The translations under genes were made by a program, and so were the position numbers. A stretch of 64,000 bases of DNA from Apoda limacodes (lineage: Eukaryota > Arthropoda > Insecta > Lepidoptera > Limacodidae), in contig OX291557.1 of NCBI GenBank assembly GCA_946406115.1, forward strand, positions 5,240,501 through 5,304,500. The letters are read 5' to 3'. Positions within the stretch are counted from its first letter, which is position 1, and each line of letters begins with the position of its first letter. Below are positions 1-10,239 of this stretch, piece after piece. The notes beneath the pieces were generated by a model. It was not told the origin of the DNA. It did not search any database and saw nothing but the letters and a program-made list of their open reading frames with translations.

Positions 1-720
1 GTTTTAACTCAGAAATATTCGGATCCTTATTATAACGAGCCGTGGTCCAAGCCTCATATGCATTTTGCTTAAGAATTTTAGCTTTTCTGCAAGACCTATT
101 AAACCACGGTCGTTTTTTGACGCCGGCAGCTACTCGCGGGTTAGGAATATAGCATTCCATACCAGCAAGGATTGTCTCAGTGACTGCGGCTGCGCAGACG
201 TCAGGATCTTCTGAGTTAAAGCAGATCTGCCTCCACGGGTACGATGCGTAAAATTCACGCAATCCATCCCAGTCTGCCGACTTATAGTGCCACACACGAC
301 GCCAGTTAGTTGGCCCAGAAGGATCAGGTTGTGTGCATGACACTTGAGTCCGAACGAGACAGTGGTCCGAGGAGCCAAGAGGCGCATCCACTGAGACGGA
401 GTACCCGTCCGGACGAGTAGTCAGCAGAAGGTCCAGTAAGGAGCTCGTATGTTCCTCTATATCTGGTATTCTCGTTGGAGAAAGTACCAGCTGAGAGAAT
501 CCATAGGTCAGAGCAAATTCATGAGCAGATATCCCAGCATAGTTATTGGTTCGAGAACTGAGCCACTCGCGATGGTGGGCGTTAAAGTCTCCCAAAATAA
601 CTAGTTCTGCTGTGGGATATTGCTCTAGAACTTTGTCAGTCGTCAAACTCAGGTGCGTGAAGAGTCGAGTTACGTCCGTGTCACCGCTATGAGACCTGTA
701 TAGGCACGCATAGATACGAG
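1..720 (-). mobile_element. LINE (non-LTR retrotransposon) endonuclease region, partial
   Basis: One minus-strand frame stays open for 240 codons from position 720 to the window edge, with no start or stop. It shows two landmarks of apurinic-type LINE endonucleases: LGDFNAHHREW (about 545-605) and GSSDHCLV (about 355-380), followed by a long linker with KKRPWFNRSC and AYEAWTTARYNKD typical of Jockey/CR1-group ORF2 before the reverse transcriptase. In a live element this domain nicks the target DNA for target-primed reverse transcription. The RT part would lie left of base 1. The frame is cut exactly where the large palindrome begins (719), so the N-terminal endonuclease half is missing. It may belong to the same family as the LINE at 49,505-51,440, but the two do not overlap in protein, so this is inference. 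Confidence 0.85.
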
Positions 721-899
721 CATATTTTCTATGTTTTTATATTTTTATGTTAATATCGGAATACTCTTAAATATCTGAATTCCTTCACTCGATTGACGAT
801 ATTTAACGCCTCACATGGTGCGCCCCCTATGCTACATAAAAACAAAAAAATGATAATTGAATTTGTTTTTAGTAGCTTACTAACTTATTTTCATCCCCC

Positions 900-1370
900 C
901 AACCGACCTCGGCATGGTCGTAAAACTATAGTTAGGCGGCCTCGGCACGTACTAACGGCCCCAGATGACGATCTCGCTGTCCTGATAGCGAGATTAGTCT
1001 CTACGACCTACCCGAATAGGGACTTCCCCCTGACACGACGCCGACGTCCCCGGGTTCGTCGGCGCCCGAACGGATACACGAGGTATCAAAGAGTGCCGGG
1101 GCGCTTCTCACCTCCACCTAATCGCAACTGCACCCGCGTAACGTGGAACTCCCCTCTTTGCGGTGACTCACCTTCGGGTTCGAGACTCACGCCGGTCGAA
1201 GGGACGCCCCCGAGAGCGACAACCCAAGCCGAGGCTCCCACCGCGGGAGCTCTTGAGCGTTGTGCGCTATACGGGCTGAGGCTCCTTCAGAGACACTCGC
1301 CCAAAAACACCCGGTGAAGCAGTAATGGCTGCAACGGCCAACTGCATAGTCAGTTCAGAAAAAAAATAAC
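900..1370 (+). mobile_element. GC-rich 3' tail of a retroposon (left arm)
   Basis: A GC-rich island in AT-rich DNA, ending in an A-rich run after cagttcag. The part from about 1210 (gagcgacaacccaagccg, ggctcccaccg, then ccggtg.agcagta and aactgca.agtc) is found again at 58,190-58,330, also before an A run, so it is a dispersed retroposon end, most likely a LINE or SINE 3' region. A 174-codon open frame covers 793-1317, but its arginine- and proline-rich translation resembles nothing I know and is probably a by-product of base composition. Confidence 0.6.
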
Positions 1371-3575
1371 TTATTTTTATTACCTTATAAGTGTTTCGGT
1401 ACATATTGTATACTTTAAACTGATTATCAAAGTATTGTATTGTATTATTACTTTAAATAGAACTTCTTGACAGCTCTTTTCGGCAGAAATTAACATTGTT
1501 TACATTGTATTGACGATTCAAAAGTGTTCTTAGAAACCTATTTAAATAAATATTGTTTAATTTGATTTAGCATCATAACAGGGATCTATGTTATTAAATT
1601 ATTTTTCACTTCACGCCATTGAAATTAATGATGATTTCTAGTTCTACATAACTCTTGGAGTAGCAGCAGGTGGTACAGGGGAATTCAAAGACGAGATCTC
1701 CACGGATCACGGACCGAAGCCGTGGAGCAACACGGAGCACGAAGCGAACGTTAACTTTTGGAAAAGCGTTAACTCGTGGTACCCCACATGGAAGCACCCA
1801 GAGTTATTAGTTGATTACATCAAAGTTGTTGCGTTGTAATTAGATACGATTATTAAACTGAAATCCGTGTTTTTGTACGTTTGTGACAAATAACCTTTCA
1901 TCAAGAATCATGTAATTGAGATTGGAATCCAAAACCATTTGCTTAGTTACATAAAAGAATAAAAAAATAATAAAACCGGCTAAAAAGGAGATAAAAACTC
2001 AATGTAAAAACTCCTTGTTTAGGTACTATTTGCTTAGTACTATAAACAAGCGATAGAAGCCACCGATAATATAATTTAAAAAAAAATCATTAAGTGATAA
2101 TATCACCATCCCAAAAAATAATGGTCACAGTTCCTATATACCAATTATTAACAACAACACAGTACCATCAATAGTAACACGGTAAAGGAACGGGTTTTTT
2201 GTCTTCATATTTTCTGTTTTTTTTTCTCGAAACACCTTATTAGAATTATAAAGTTGACAGTTATGTATGACATATTATTATATTAAAATTAAAAAAACCG
2301 ATCTGAATCCGTGGTCTTGGGACCGAACTGTTTTGATTGACTTGAACTAGGGGGTTGGTCAATCGCTAGTAGTCTAAGAATGAAAATGGGTATAACGGGC
2401 AGTATCCTGTATTAATCATTGAAAATGGACTACGTTCAACAATGGATATCATTAAGTTGAAAAAGAAGAACTTTAGTTAATACTCTCGTTTACCTTACCG
2501 ACTATTATTATTCCGTGCTTACCTACTGTCAACCAAAATCTTAAAGAGAAACCCAGCTATTATGGTTAGAGAGAGAAACGGATAAGGCAAGCGGTTCTTG
2601 CATTATTTCCCTATCTGCAGTAAACAAAGATTTATTATAATGTCTTAATGCCTATCTTTCCCTGTGACCAATCCTGCCTTTGGAAAAAGGGGTATATTAT
2701 TCTGTTTCTGGTCTTCAATGTTACCGCTTATTACTAGAAATCCGACCCTGCTAACGTTGTTTCTGTTTTCAAAACAACTGGCGCGCCACCTATTTCGAAA
2801 AGGTTGTACTAATTTAGAAACCTTCCCCGGTGTGTGCACAACAACTTACCAACCTTTCATTACAATCGGTTTACCCGTCAGTAAACAGTCAGTTACAGTC
2901 AGCGAGTCCGACTTACACTTAGCCCTTTTTTTCTTTCATAGAAAACTTGCCCTAACAATGCCCTTGCCCTTGCAATAACAACCACAACAAAAATGAATTA
3001 TCCAATTTGGTGCAGTCGTTCGGAAGTTCAGGCATGACTAAGGGAAACAGGGATTCATTTTTATTACTATAAAGTATTTATACTTATGAGACATATATAA
3101 GGCCACCAGCTCACCTTAGTCCAAATAGACTCACACCTGTCACGCAATCCCTAAGTGCTAAGTGGTCGGTGACAAGACGCTGCAAAAATTTCTATCTCAT
3201 CGGGTACCCCAATGGGCTATGTTAAGATTGTTATCCAACACATAAACAGGTAAAAAAAATCAGGTATGCAGAGCCAGTCCTGCCATAACATTGTGATGTC
3301 GATATTTTTGACGTATTTTTTTAGAGAAGTTACGTCATAAGGTACCCGAATGGAACTGCTGGCAACAGTTAACCATTGATTAGTTTTGTTAAAAAAGTGG
3401 ATCCTGCCGGAAGTACTTGGTAAACCCCAAAAATATGCCCCTCTGACAACCTAAACCTACCTCATCAAGTACCCTACGAAGCATTTGAAGTGGGAACACA
3501 GCATAATTTCACTTAAAGCAAAGTAACATTTGTTTCTACATTTATACAAATTTATAATTATTAACGGCATTCTTA
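1371..3575. other. Unrecognised AT-rich segment of the left arm
   Basis: About 2.2 kb with only short open frames (63-104 codons), none with a recognisable motif. It lies between the GC-rich tail and the truncated pol of element B. A phrase like caccttagtccaaatagact (about 3110) has a loose echo at 31,770 in an ATPase intron, hinting at an old dispersed repeat. Three of the arm mismatches cluster at 1470-1481. I see no gene. Confidence 0.5.
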
Positions 3576-4702
3576 TCAAACATTAAATAAAACTAGAAGT
3601 GTAGTGCTGAACCTTATGAACTTTCCTTGCATAAGGATTGCTCCTAGACACAAATCGCTCGCATCGGTTGCAATTTTCGTTATAATGCCTTCCTCTTCCG
3701 AAAAATACCGCAATAATGGAGGTTTCTGTATTTCTTTAATTAACTCTCGCAGCGCTTCTTCTTGCCGCTCCCCCCAAGAGAATTTACGATTCTTACGCGT
3801 TAAATCAGTTAACGGTAACGCGATTTTAGCGAAGTTAGCTACAAATTTCCTATAGTATGATAAAAAACCTACTAGCGACCTAACTTCCCTTATATTTTTC
3901 GGCGTTTTTATACTATCTAACCTACCTAACTTTACTCGATCAGGCAATATTCCCTCACTTGATCCAACATGCCCTAATAATTTCAATTGTGTGAAACCAA
4001 ACGTACATTTGGACGGTTTCAACGTTAAGTTTCTGAAGAGTTACTTCTAACAATTGACCTAACCCTACTAAATTCTCGTGATAAATAATTATATTATCAA
4101 CATATACCAATACACCTTTCCCTAACAAATCTTTTAACGCAAGATTCATTGTCTTTTGGAAAAACGCTTGGCTATTTTTCATTCCGAATGGTAACACGTT
4201 CCACTCATAACTCTCTGACTACACATAAACCCTGTTTTATACCTATCCTTTTCTTCTATTTCCAATTGGAATAATACAAAAGTATTTCGCTCCTTGTAAT
4301 ACTTGTAATACCTTTTCTAACCGCGGAACAGGACATGGAACCTCTTTCACCTTATTATTCATTTTGCGATAATCAACGCAAAATCGCCATTTCTTCTCAT
4401 CATTCTTAACTAATACAATAGGACTCGCATACTCGCTACGTGACTCTCTAATTAACCCTAACTTTAATAATTCTTGCACTTGATCTGCAATGATTTTCTG
4501 CTGAGCACTTGACGTCCTATACGGCTGTTGATATACAGGCGTATCTTTGATTAAATCAATCGTAATTGGGGTCACCTTACATCTACCTAACCTAAACTTA
4601 TCGAATGCAAACCTATCTTTGTTATTCGATAAAATAGAATACAAACTATCCCTTTCTACTCTATTTATTTCTTTAGAGATATTAAATTCTACCTTATGCC
4701 CT
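3576..4702 (-). pseudogene. Ty3/gypsy element B, pol fragment (RT and start of RNase H), left-arm copy
   Basis: Minus-strand pieces 4243-4644, 3955-4197 and 3576-4022 together read as a Ty3/gypsy reverse transcriptase: EYASPIVLVKNDEKKWRFC with DYRKMN near the start, LPFGMKNSQAFFQ, VYVDNIIIY in place of the usual YxDD box, LGHVG, FLSYYRKFV, and the RNase H start TDASDLCLGAIL. The frame breaks near 4240 and 4200, the second catalytic aspartate reads asparagine (VDNI), and RNase H stops soon after 3,620. It cannot make an active polymerase. The upstream part of the same element lies at 14,171-15,509, beyond the inserted element A. The copy ends in unrecognised DNA with no integrase or LTR seen. 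Confidence 0.88.
4698..4702 (+). repeat. Target-site duplication GCCCT of element A, left
   Basis: gccct sits directly before the TG of the 5' LTR and recurs directly after the CA of the 3' LTR (14171-14175). Removing element A with one copy of this pentamer makes the minus-strand frame of element B continuous across the site, which proves the insertion point. Confidence 0.9.
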
Positions 4703-4822
4703 TGTTATATATGTAGCTATAACTAGGTAGCTATAGACGCGGCTGCGTCCGCAAAACGGTTACTTTAAAATAAACGCCAGTGCGTTGACAGCCGTCTTGA
4801 CCCCGTACTCACATACTTATCA
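4703..4822 (+). mobile_element. 5' LTR of Ty3/gypsy element A
   Basis: A 120-bp LTR that starts TGTTATATATG and ends ACTTATCA. It is identical to the 3' LTR at 14039-14170 except that the 3' copy has 12 extra bases (attcacttgtgc) after gccgtcttgac. Short LTRs with TG/CA ends and a 5-bp duplication fit the Ty3/gypsy group. No tRNA match was assigned to the following primer-site region. Confidence 0.92.
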
Positions 4823-4863
4823 GTGGCAACGACACCCACGCGGTTGTATAAAAAAAAAACAAA

Positions 4864-5332
4864 ATGTCGGTTGCAAATTTCGCCGTTTTATCAAATTTCG
4901 ACCACAATGTTTTCCACACTTGGAAGACCTTTAAGTGCAGATTGACACAATGGTTCATCGCCAACGACCTGACAGCAGAAAAGGACTCAACGGCGGTAAA
5001 GAAGCGGGCTATACTTCTCAGCGCACTCAGTGAGGATACGTACAAGCTCGCGGCGAATCTTGCATTGCCAAAGGAGTTGCAAAACGTGCCGTATGATGAC
5101 ATCGTATCTCTCCTAGACACACATTTTACGCCCAAGCAGGTTGGGTTCAGCGAGCGTCATCAGTTTTATGCCGCTACCCAACTACCGATGGAGACGCCTT
5201 CACAGTGGGCCGCTAGGTTGCGGGGTTTGTCAGCTCAGTGCGCGTTTTTAAACGTTGAATAAGCGTTGCGCGACCGGTTTATTATGGGCATGCTTCCAGG
5301 AGCCGAAAAGGAAAAAATGTATGTGCAGGAGC
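4864..5332 (+). pseudogene. Element A gag, N-terminal part (left arm)
   Basis: ATG at 4864, 41 bases after the LTR, opens a capsid-like gag frame of 132 codons with FHTWKTFKCRLTQWF, LLDTHFTPKQ and QLPMETPSQWAARL. It stops at TAA 5260-5262; the downstream copy at 10,240 has GAA there, so this is a nonsense change. The same frame runs on after the stop to about 5332, where the palindrome turns. It resembles Mag-like Ty3/gypsy gag, the structural protein that packages element RNA in virus-like particles. Broken by the stop and by the inverted duplication. Confidence 0.85.
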
Positions 5333-5395
5333 GCGCGCGCGCGCCGCGTAGGCTCTCTGCTAGCTCCACGGCCTTGGACAACGTGAGCTGCGATA
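5333..5395. repeat. Spacer at the palindrome centre
   Basis: Sixty-three bases separate the arms. They start with an alternating GC run (about 5331-5345) that is itself self-complementary. The rest, read on the minus strand, continues gag of element A past the point where the left arm stops and closely matches the plus-strand gag at 10,337-10,400. So the inverted copy contains more of gag than the left arm does, as expected from a fold-back that primed inside the molecule. Confidence 0.85.
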
Positions 5396-5864
5396 GCTCC
5401 TGCACATACATTTTTTCCTTTTCGGCTCCTGGAAGCATGCCCATAATAAACCGGTCGCGCAACGCTTATTCAACGTTTAAAAACGCGCACTGAGCTGACA
5501 AACCCCGCAACCTAGCGGCCCACTGTGAAGGCGTCTCCATCGGTAGTTGGGTAGCGGCATAAAACTGATGACGCTCGCTGAACCCAACCTGCTTGGGCGT
5601 AAAATGTGTGTCTAGGAGAGATACGATGTCATCATACGGCACGTTTTGCAACTCCTTTGGCAATGCAAGATTCGCCGCGAGCTTGTACGTATCCTCACTG
5701 AGTGCGCTGAGAAGTATAGCCCGCTTCTTTACCGCCGTTGAGTCCTTTTCTGCTGTCAGGTCGTTGGCGATGAACCATTGTGTCAATCTGCACTTAAAGG
5801 TCTTCCAAGTGTGGAAAACATTGTGGTCGAAATTTGATAAAACGGCGAAATTTGCAACCGACAT
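5333..5864 (-). pseudogene. Element A gag, N-terminal part (right-arm inverted copy)
   Basis: Minus-strand mirror of the gag start, with ATG at 5864 and the same TAA stop. The sharing of the stop shows that it predates the inverted duplication. After the stop the frame extends further than in the left arm, through the spacer to about AESLRGARAR. Confidence 0.85.
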
Positions 5865-5905
5865 TTTGTTTTTTTTTTATACAACCGCGTGGGTGTCGTT
5901 GCCAC

Positions 5906-6025
5906 TGATAAGTATGTGAGTACGGGGTCAAGACGGCTGTCAACGCACTGGCGTTTATTTTAAAGTAACCGTTTTGCGGACGCAGCCGCGTCTATAGCTA
6001 CCTAGTTATAGCTACATATATAACA
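5906..6025 (-). mobile_element. Inverted extra copy of the element A LTR in the right arm
   Basis: This is the mirror of 4703-4822, created by the inverted duplication rather than by retrotransposition. Like the 5' LTR it lacks the 12-bp block found in the 3' LTR, so it was copied from the left side of the element. Confidence 0.9.
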
Positions 6026-7152
6026 AGGGCATAAGGTAGAATTTAATATCTCTAAAGAAATAAATAGAGTAGAAAGGGATAGTTTGTATTCTATTTTATC
6101 GAATAACAAAGATAGGTTTGCATTCGATAAGTTTAGGTTAGGTAGATGTAAGGTGACCCCAATTACGATTGATTTAATCAAAGATACGCCTGTATATCAA
6201 CAGCCGTATAGGACGTCAAGTGCTCAGCAGAAAATCATTGCAGATCAAGTGCAAGAATTATTAAAGTTAGGGTTAATTAGAGAGTCACGTAGCGAGTATG
6301 CGAGTCCTATTGTATTAGTTAAGAATGATGAGAAGAAATGGCGATTTTGCGTTGATTATCGCAAAATGAATAATAAGGTGAAAGAGGTTCCATGTCCTGT
6401 TCCGCGGTTAGAAAAGGTATTACAAGTATTACAAGGAGCGAAATACTTTTGTATTATTCCAATTGGAAATAGAAGAAAAGGATAGGTATAAAACAGGGTT
6501 TATGTGTAGTCAGAGAGTTATGAGTGGAACGTGTTACCATTCGGAATGAAAAATAGCCAAGCGTTTTTCCAAAAGACAATGAATCTTGCGTTAAAAGATT
6601 TGTTAGGGAAAGGTGTATTGGTATATGTTGATAATATAATTATTTATCACGAGAATTTAGTAGGGTTAGGTCAATTGTTAGAAGTAACTCTTCAGAAACT
6701 TAACGTTGAAACCGTCCAAATGTACGTTTGGTTTCACACAATTGAAATTATTAGGGCATGTTGGACCAAGTGAGGGAATATTGCCTGATCGAGTAAAGTT
6801 AGGTAGGTTAGATAGTATAAAAACGCCGAAAAATATAAGGGAAGTTACGTCGCTAGTAGGTTTTTTATCATACTATAGGAAATTTGTAGCTAACTTCGCT
6901 AAAATCGCGTTACCGTTAACTGATTTAACGCGTAAGAATCGTAAATTCTCTTGGGGGGAGCGGCAAGAAGAAGCGCTGCGAGAGTTAATTAAAGAAATAC
7001 AGAAACCTCCATTATTGCGGTATTTTTCGGAAGAGGAAGGCATTATAACGAAAATTGCAACCGATGCGAGCGATTTGTGTCTAGGAGCAATCCTTATGCA
7101 AGGAAAGTTCATAAGGTTCAGCACTACACTTCTAGTTTTATTTAATGTTTGA
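6026..7152 (+). pseudogene. Ty3/gypsy element B, pol fragment, right-arm copy
   Basis: Inverted copy of 3576-4702, now plus-strand (6084-6485, 6531-6773, 6706-7152), with the same frame breaks and the same VDN box. Two substitutions relative to the left copy change residues: S to P in the GSSEG stretch (3962/6766) and R to T in EVRSLVG (3880/6848). It begins with agggc, the inverted copy of the element A target duplication. Confidence 0.88.
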
Positions 7153-9357
7153 TAAGAATGCCGTTAATAATTATAAATTTGTATAAATGTAGAAACAAAT
7201 GTTACTTTGCTTTAAGTGAAATTATGCTGTGTTCCCACTTCAAATGCTTTGTAGGGTACTTGATGAGGTAGGTTTAGGTTGTCAGAGGGGCATATTTTTG
7301 GGGTTTACCAAGTACTTCCGGCAGGATCCACTTTTTTAACAAAACTAATCAATGGTTAACTGTTGCCAGCAGTTCCATTCGGGTACCTTATGACGTAACT
7401 TCTCTAAAAAAATACGTCAAAAATATCGACATCACAATGTTATGGCAGGACTGGCTCTGCATACCTGATTTTTTTTACCTGTTTATGTGTTGGATAACAA
7501 TCTTAACATAGCCCATTGGGGTACCCGATGAGATAGAAATTTTTGCAGCGTCTTGTCACCGACCACTTAGCACTTAGGGATTGCGTGACAGGTGTGAGTC
7601 TATTTGGACTAAGGTGAGCTGGTGGCCTTATATATGTCTCATAAGTATAAATACTTTATAGTAATAAAAATGAATCCCTGTTTCCCTTAGTCATGCCTGA
7701 ACTTCCGAACGACTGCACCAAATTGGATAATTCATTTTTGTTGTGGTTGTTATTGCAAGGGCAAGGGCATTGTTAGGGCAAGTTTTCTATGAAAGAAAAA
7801 AAGGGCTAAGTGTAAGTCGGACTCGCTGACTGTAACTGACTGTTTACTGACGGGTAAACCGATTGTAATGAAAGGTTGGTAAGTTGTTGTGCACACACCG
7901 GGGAAGGTTTCTAAATTAGTACAACCTTTTCGAAATAGGTGGCGCGCCAGTTGTTTTGAAAACAGAAACAACGTTAGCAGGGTCGGATTTCTAGTAATAA
8001 GCGGTAACATTGAAGACCAGAAACAGAATAATATACCCCTTTTTCCAAAGGCAGGATTGGTCACAGGGAAAGATAGGCATTAAGACATTATAATAAATCT
8101 TTGTTTACTGCAGATAGGGAAATAATGCAAGAACCGCTTGCCTTATCCGTTTCTCTCTCTAACCATAATAGCTGGGTTTCTCTTTAAGATTTTGGTTGAC
8201 AGTAGGTAAGCACGGAATAATAATAGTCGGTAAGGTAAACGAGAGTATTAACTAAAGTTCTTCTTTTTCAACTTAATGATATCCATTGTTGAACGTAGTC
8301 CATTTTCAATGATTAATACAGGATACTGCCCGTTATACCCATTTTCATTCTTAGACTACTAGCGATTGACCAACCCCCTAGTTCAAGTCAATCAAAACAG
8401 TTCGGTCCCAAGACCACGGATTCAGATCGGTTTTTTTAATTTTAATATAATAATATGTCATACATAACTGTCAACTTTATAATTCTAATAAGGTGTTTCG
8501 AGAAAAAAAAACAGAAAATATGAAGACAAAAAACCCGTTCCTTTACCGTGTTACTATTGATGGTACTGTGTTGTTGTTAATAATTGGTATATAGGAACTG
8601 TGACCATTATTTTTTGGGATGGTGATATTATCACTTAATGATTTTTTTTTAAATTATATTATCGGTGGCTTCTATCGCTTGTTTATAGTACTAAGCAAAT
8701 AGTACCTAAACAAGGAGTTTTTACATTGAGTTTTTATCTCCTTTTTAGCCGGTTTTATTATTTTTTTATTCTTTTATGTAACTAAGCAAATGGTTTTGGA
8801 TTCCAATCTCAATTACATGATTCTTGATGAAAGGTTATTTGTCACAAACGTACAAAAACACGGATTTCAGTTTAATAATCGTATCTAATTACAACGCAAC
8901 AACTTTGATGTAATCAACTAATAACTCTGGGTGCTTCCATGTGGGGTACCACGAGTTAACGCTTTTCCAAAAGTTAACGTTCGCTTCGTGCTCCGTGTTG
9001 CTCCACGGCTTCGGTCCGTGATCCGTGGAGATCTCGTCTTTGAATTCCCCTGTACCACCTGCTGCTACTCCAAGAGTTATGTAGAACTAGAAATCATCAT
9101 TAATTTCAATGGCGTGAAGTGAAAAATAATTTAATAACATAGATCCCTGTTATGATGCTAAATCAAATTAAACAATATTTATTTAAATAGGTTTCTAAGA
9201 ACACTTTTGAATCGTCAATACAATGTAAACAATGTTAATTTCTGCCAAAAAGAGCAGGCAAGAAGTTCTATTTAAAGTAATAATACAATACAATACTTTG
9301 ATAATCAGTTTAAAGTATACAATATGTACCGAAACACTTATAAGGTAATAAAAATAA
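7153..9357. other. Unrecognised AT-rich segment of the right arm
   Basis: Mirror copy of 1371-3575 with the same short non-conserved open frames. No gene seen. Confidence 0.5.
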
Positions 9358-9828
9358 GTTATTTTTTTTCTGAACTGACTATGCAGTTGGCCGTTGCAGC
9401 CATTACTGCTTCACCGGGTGTTTTTGGGCGAGTGTCTCTGAAGGAGCCTCAGCCCGTATAGCGCACAACGCTCAAGAGCTCCCGCGGTGGGAGCCTCGGC
9501 TTGGGTTGTCGCTCTCGGGGGCGTCCCTTCGACCGGCGTGAGTCTCGAACCCGAAGGTGAGTCACCGCAAAGAGGGGAGTTCCACGTTACGCGGGTGCAG
9601 TTGCGATTAGGTGGAGGTGAGAAGCGCCCCGGCACTCTTTGATACCTCGTGTATCCGTTCGGGCGCCGACGAACCCGGGGACGTCGGCGTCGTGTCAGGG
9701 GGAAGTCCCTATTCGGGTAGGTCGTAGAGACTAATCTCGCTATCAGGACAGCGAGATCGTCATCTGGGGCCGTTAGTACGTGCCGAGACCGCCTAACTAT
9801 AGTTTTACGACCATGCCGAGGTCGGTTG
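9358..9828 (-). mobile_element. GC-rich 3' tail of a retroposon (right-arm copy)
   Basis: Inverted copy of the GC-rich tail at 900-1370. One substitution (940 against 9788) was seen. Same interpretation as the left-arm copy. Confidence 0.6.
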
Positions 9829-10009
9829 GGGGGATGAAAATAAGTTAGTAAGCTACTAAAAACAAATTCAATTATCATTTTTTTGTTTTTATGTAGCATA
9901 GGGGGCGCACCATGTGAGGCGTTAAATATCGTCAATCGAGTGAAGGAATTCAGATATTTAAGAGTATTCCGATATTAACATAAAAATATAAAAACATAGA
10001 AAATATGCT

Positions 10010-10239
10010 TTTATTCATCAGGGGGTTTTTAAGAGTATTTAATTATTTATTTACAAATTTGTATAGAACTGCTGATTGGATTTAATTTTTACAGCGATCG
10101 AAAAAGGGAAGTTAAATTTTAGTCAGCGCTTTTTATGCAAAAATTAGATGGAATTTTTGTATTTTTATACATACTGGCTCATTGAAAGGTGAGATGCTGG
10201 CGCCACCTTTTGGGGCGAAGATTGGCTTATTTTGACAGG
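10010..10239. other. Filler DNA between palindrome and resumed gag
   Basis: About 230 bases that match neither the arms nor element A, found between the outer end of the right arm and the resumption of gag. AT-rich at first, then ggcgccaccttttgggg. No coding potential of its own; the open frame from 10,189 only reads into gag. Its source was not found elsewhere in the window. Confidence 0.6.

Larger units (their letters stand above)
719..5332 (+). repeat. Left arm of a 4.6-kb near-perfect palindrome
   Basis: This segment reappears reverse-complemented at 5396-10009. Paired positions add to 10,728 throughout (for example 793 with 9935, 2839 with 7889, 4022 with 6706), so there is no net indel in 4,614 bp. 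Mismatches I found are at 940, 1470, 1472, 1481, 3478, 3880 and 3962. The match fails at 718/10010 on the outside and at 5333/5395 on the inside. Contents from left to right: unique AT-rich end, GC-rich retroposon tail, unrecognised DNA, pol of element B (minus), 5' LTR and gag start of element A (plus). Confidence 0.95.
5396..10009 (-). repeat. Right arm of the 4.6-kb palindrome (inverted copy)
   Basis: This is the reverse complement of 719-5332 with about seven substitutions seen and no net indel. It lies inside the gag gene of LTR element A, which resumes at 10,240. It carries an inverted LTR (5906-6025), the GCCCT target duplication (6026-6030, as agggc), the element B pol fragment now on the plus strand and the GC-rich tail now on the minus strand. 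Confidence 0.95.

Noticed and set aside
793..1317. 174-codon open frame (and mirror 9411-9935) as a gene
   Set aside because: It lies across a GC-rich retroposon tail that recurs at 58,190; the Arg/Pro-rich translation has no motif and looks like composition bias.
2664..2978. 104-codon frame and its antisense partner as genes
   Set aside because: No motif, no flanking signals, and present only because it is duplicated with the arm.
719..10009. Reading the palindrome as a Foldback/Polinton-like transposon with long inverted ends
   Set aside because: The arms contain parts of three unrelated retroelements, end inside a gag gene, and the outer edge shows no target duplication with this interior; an inverted duplication explains it better.
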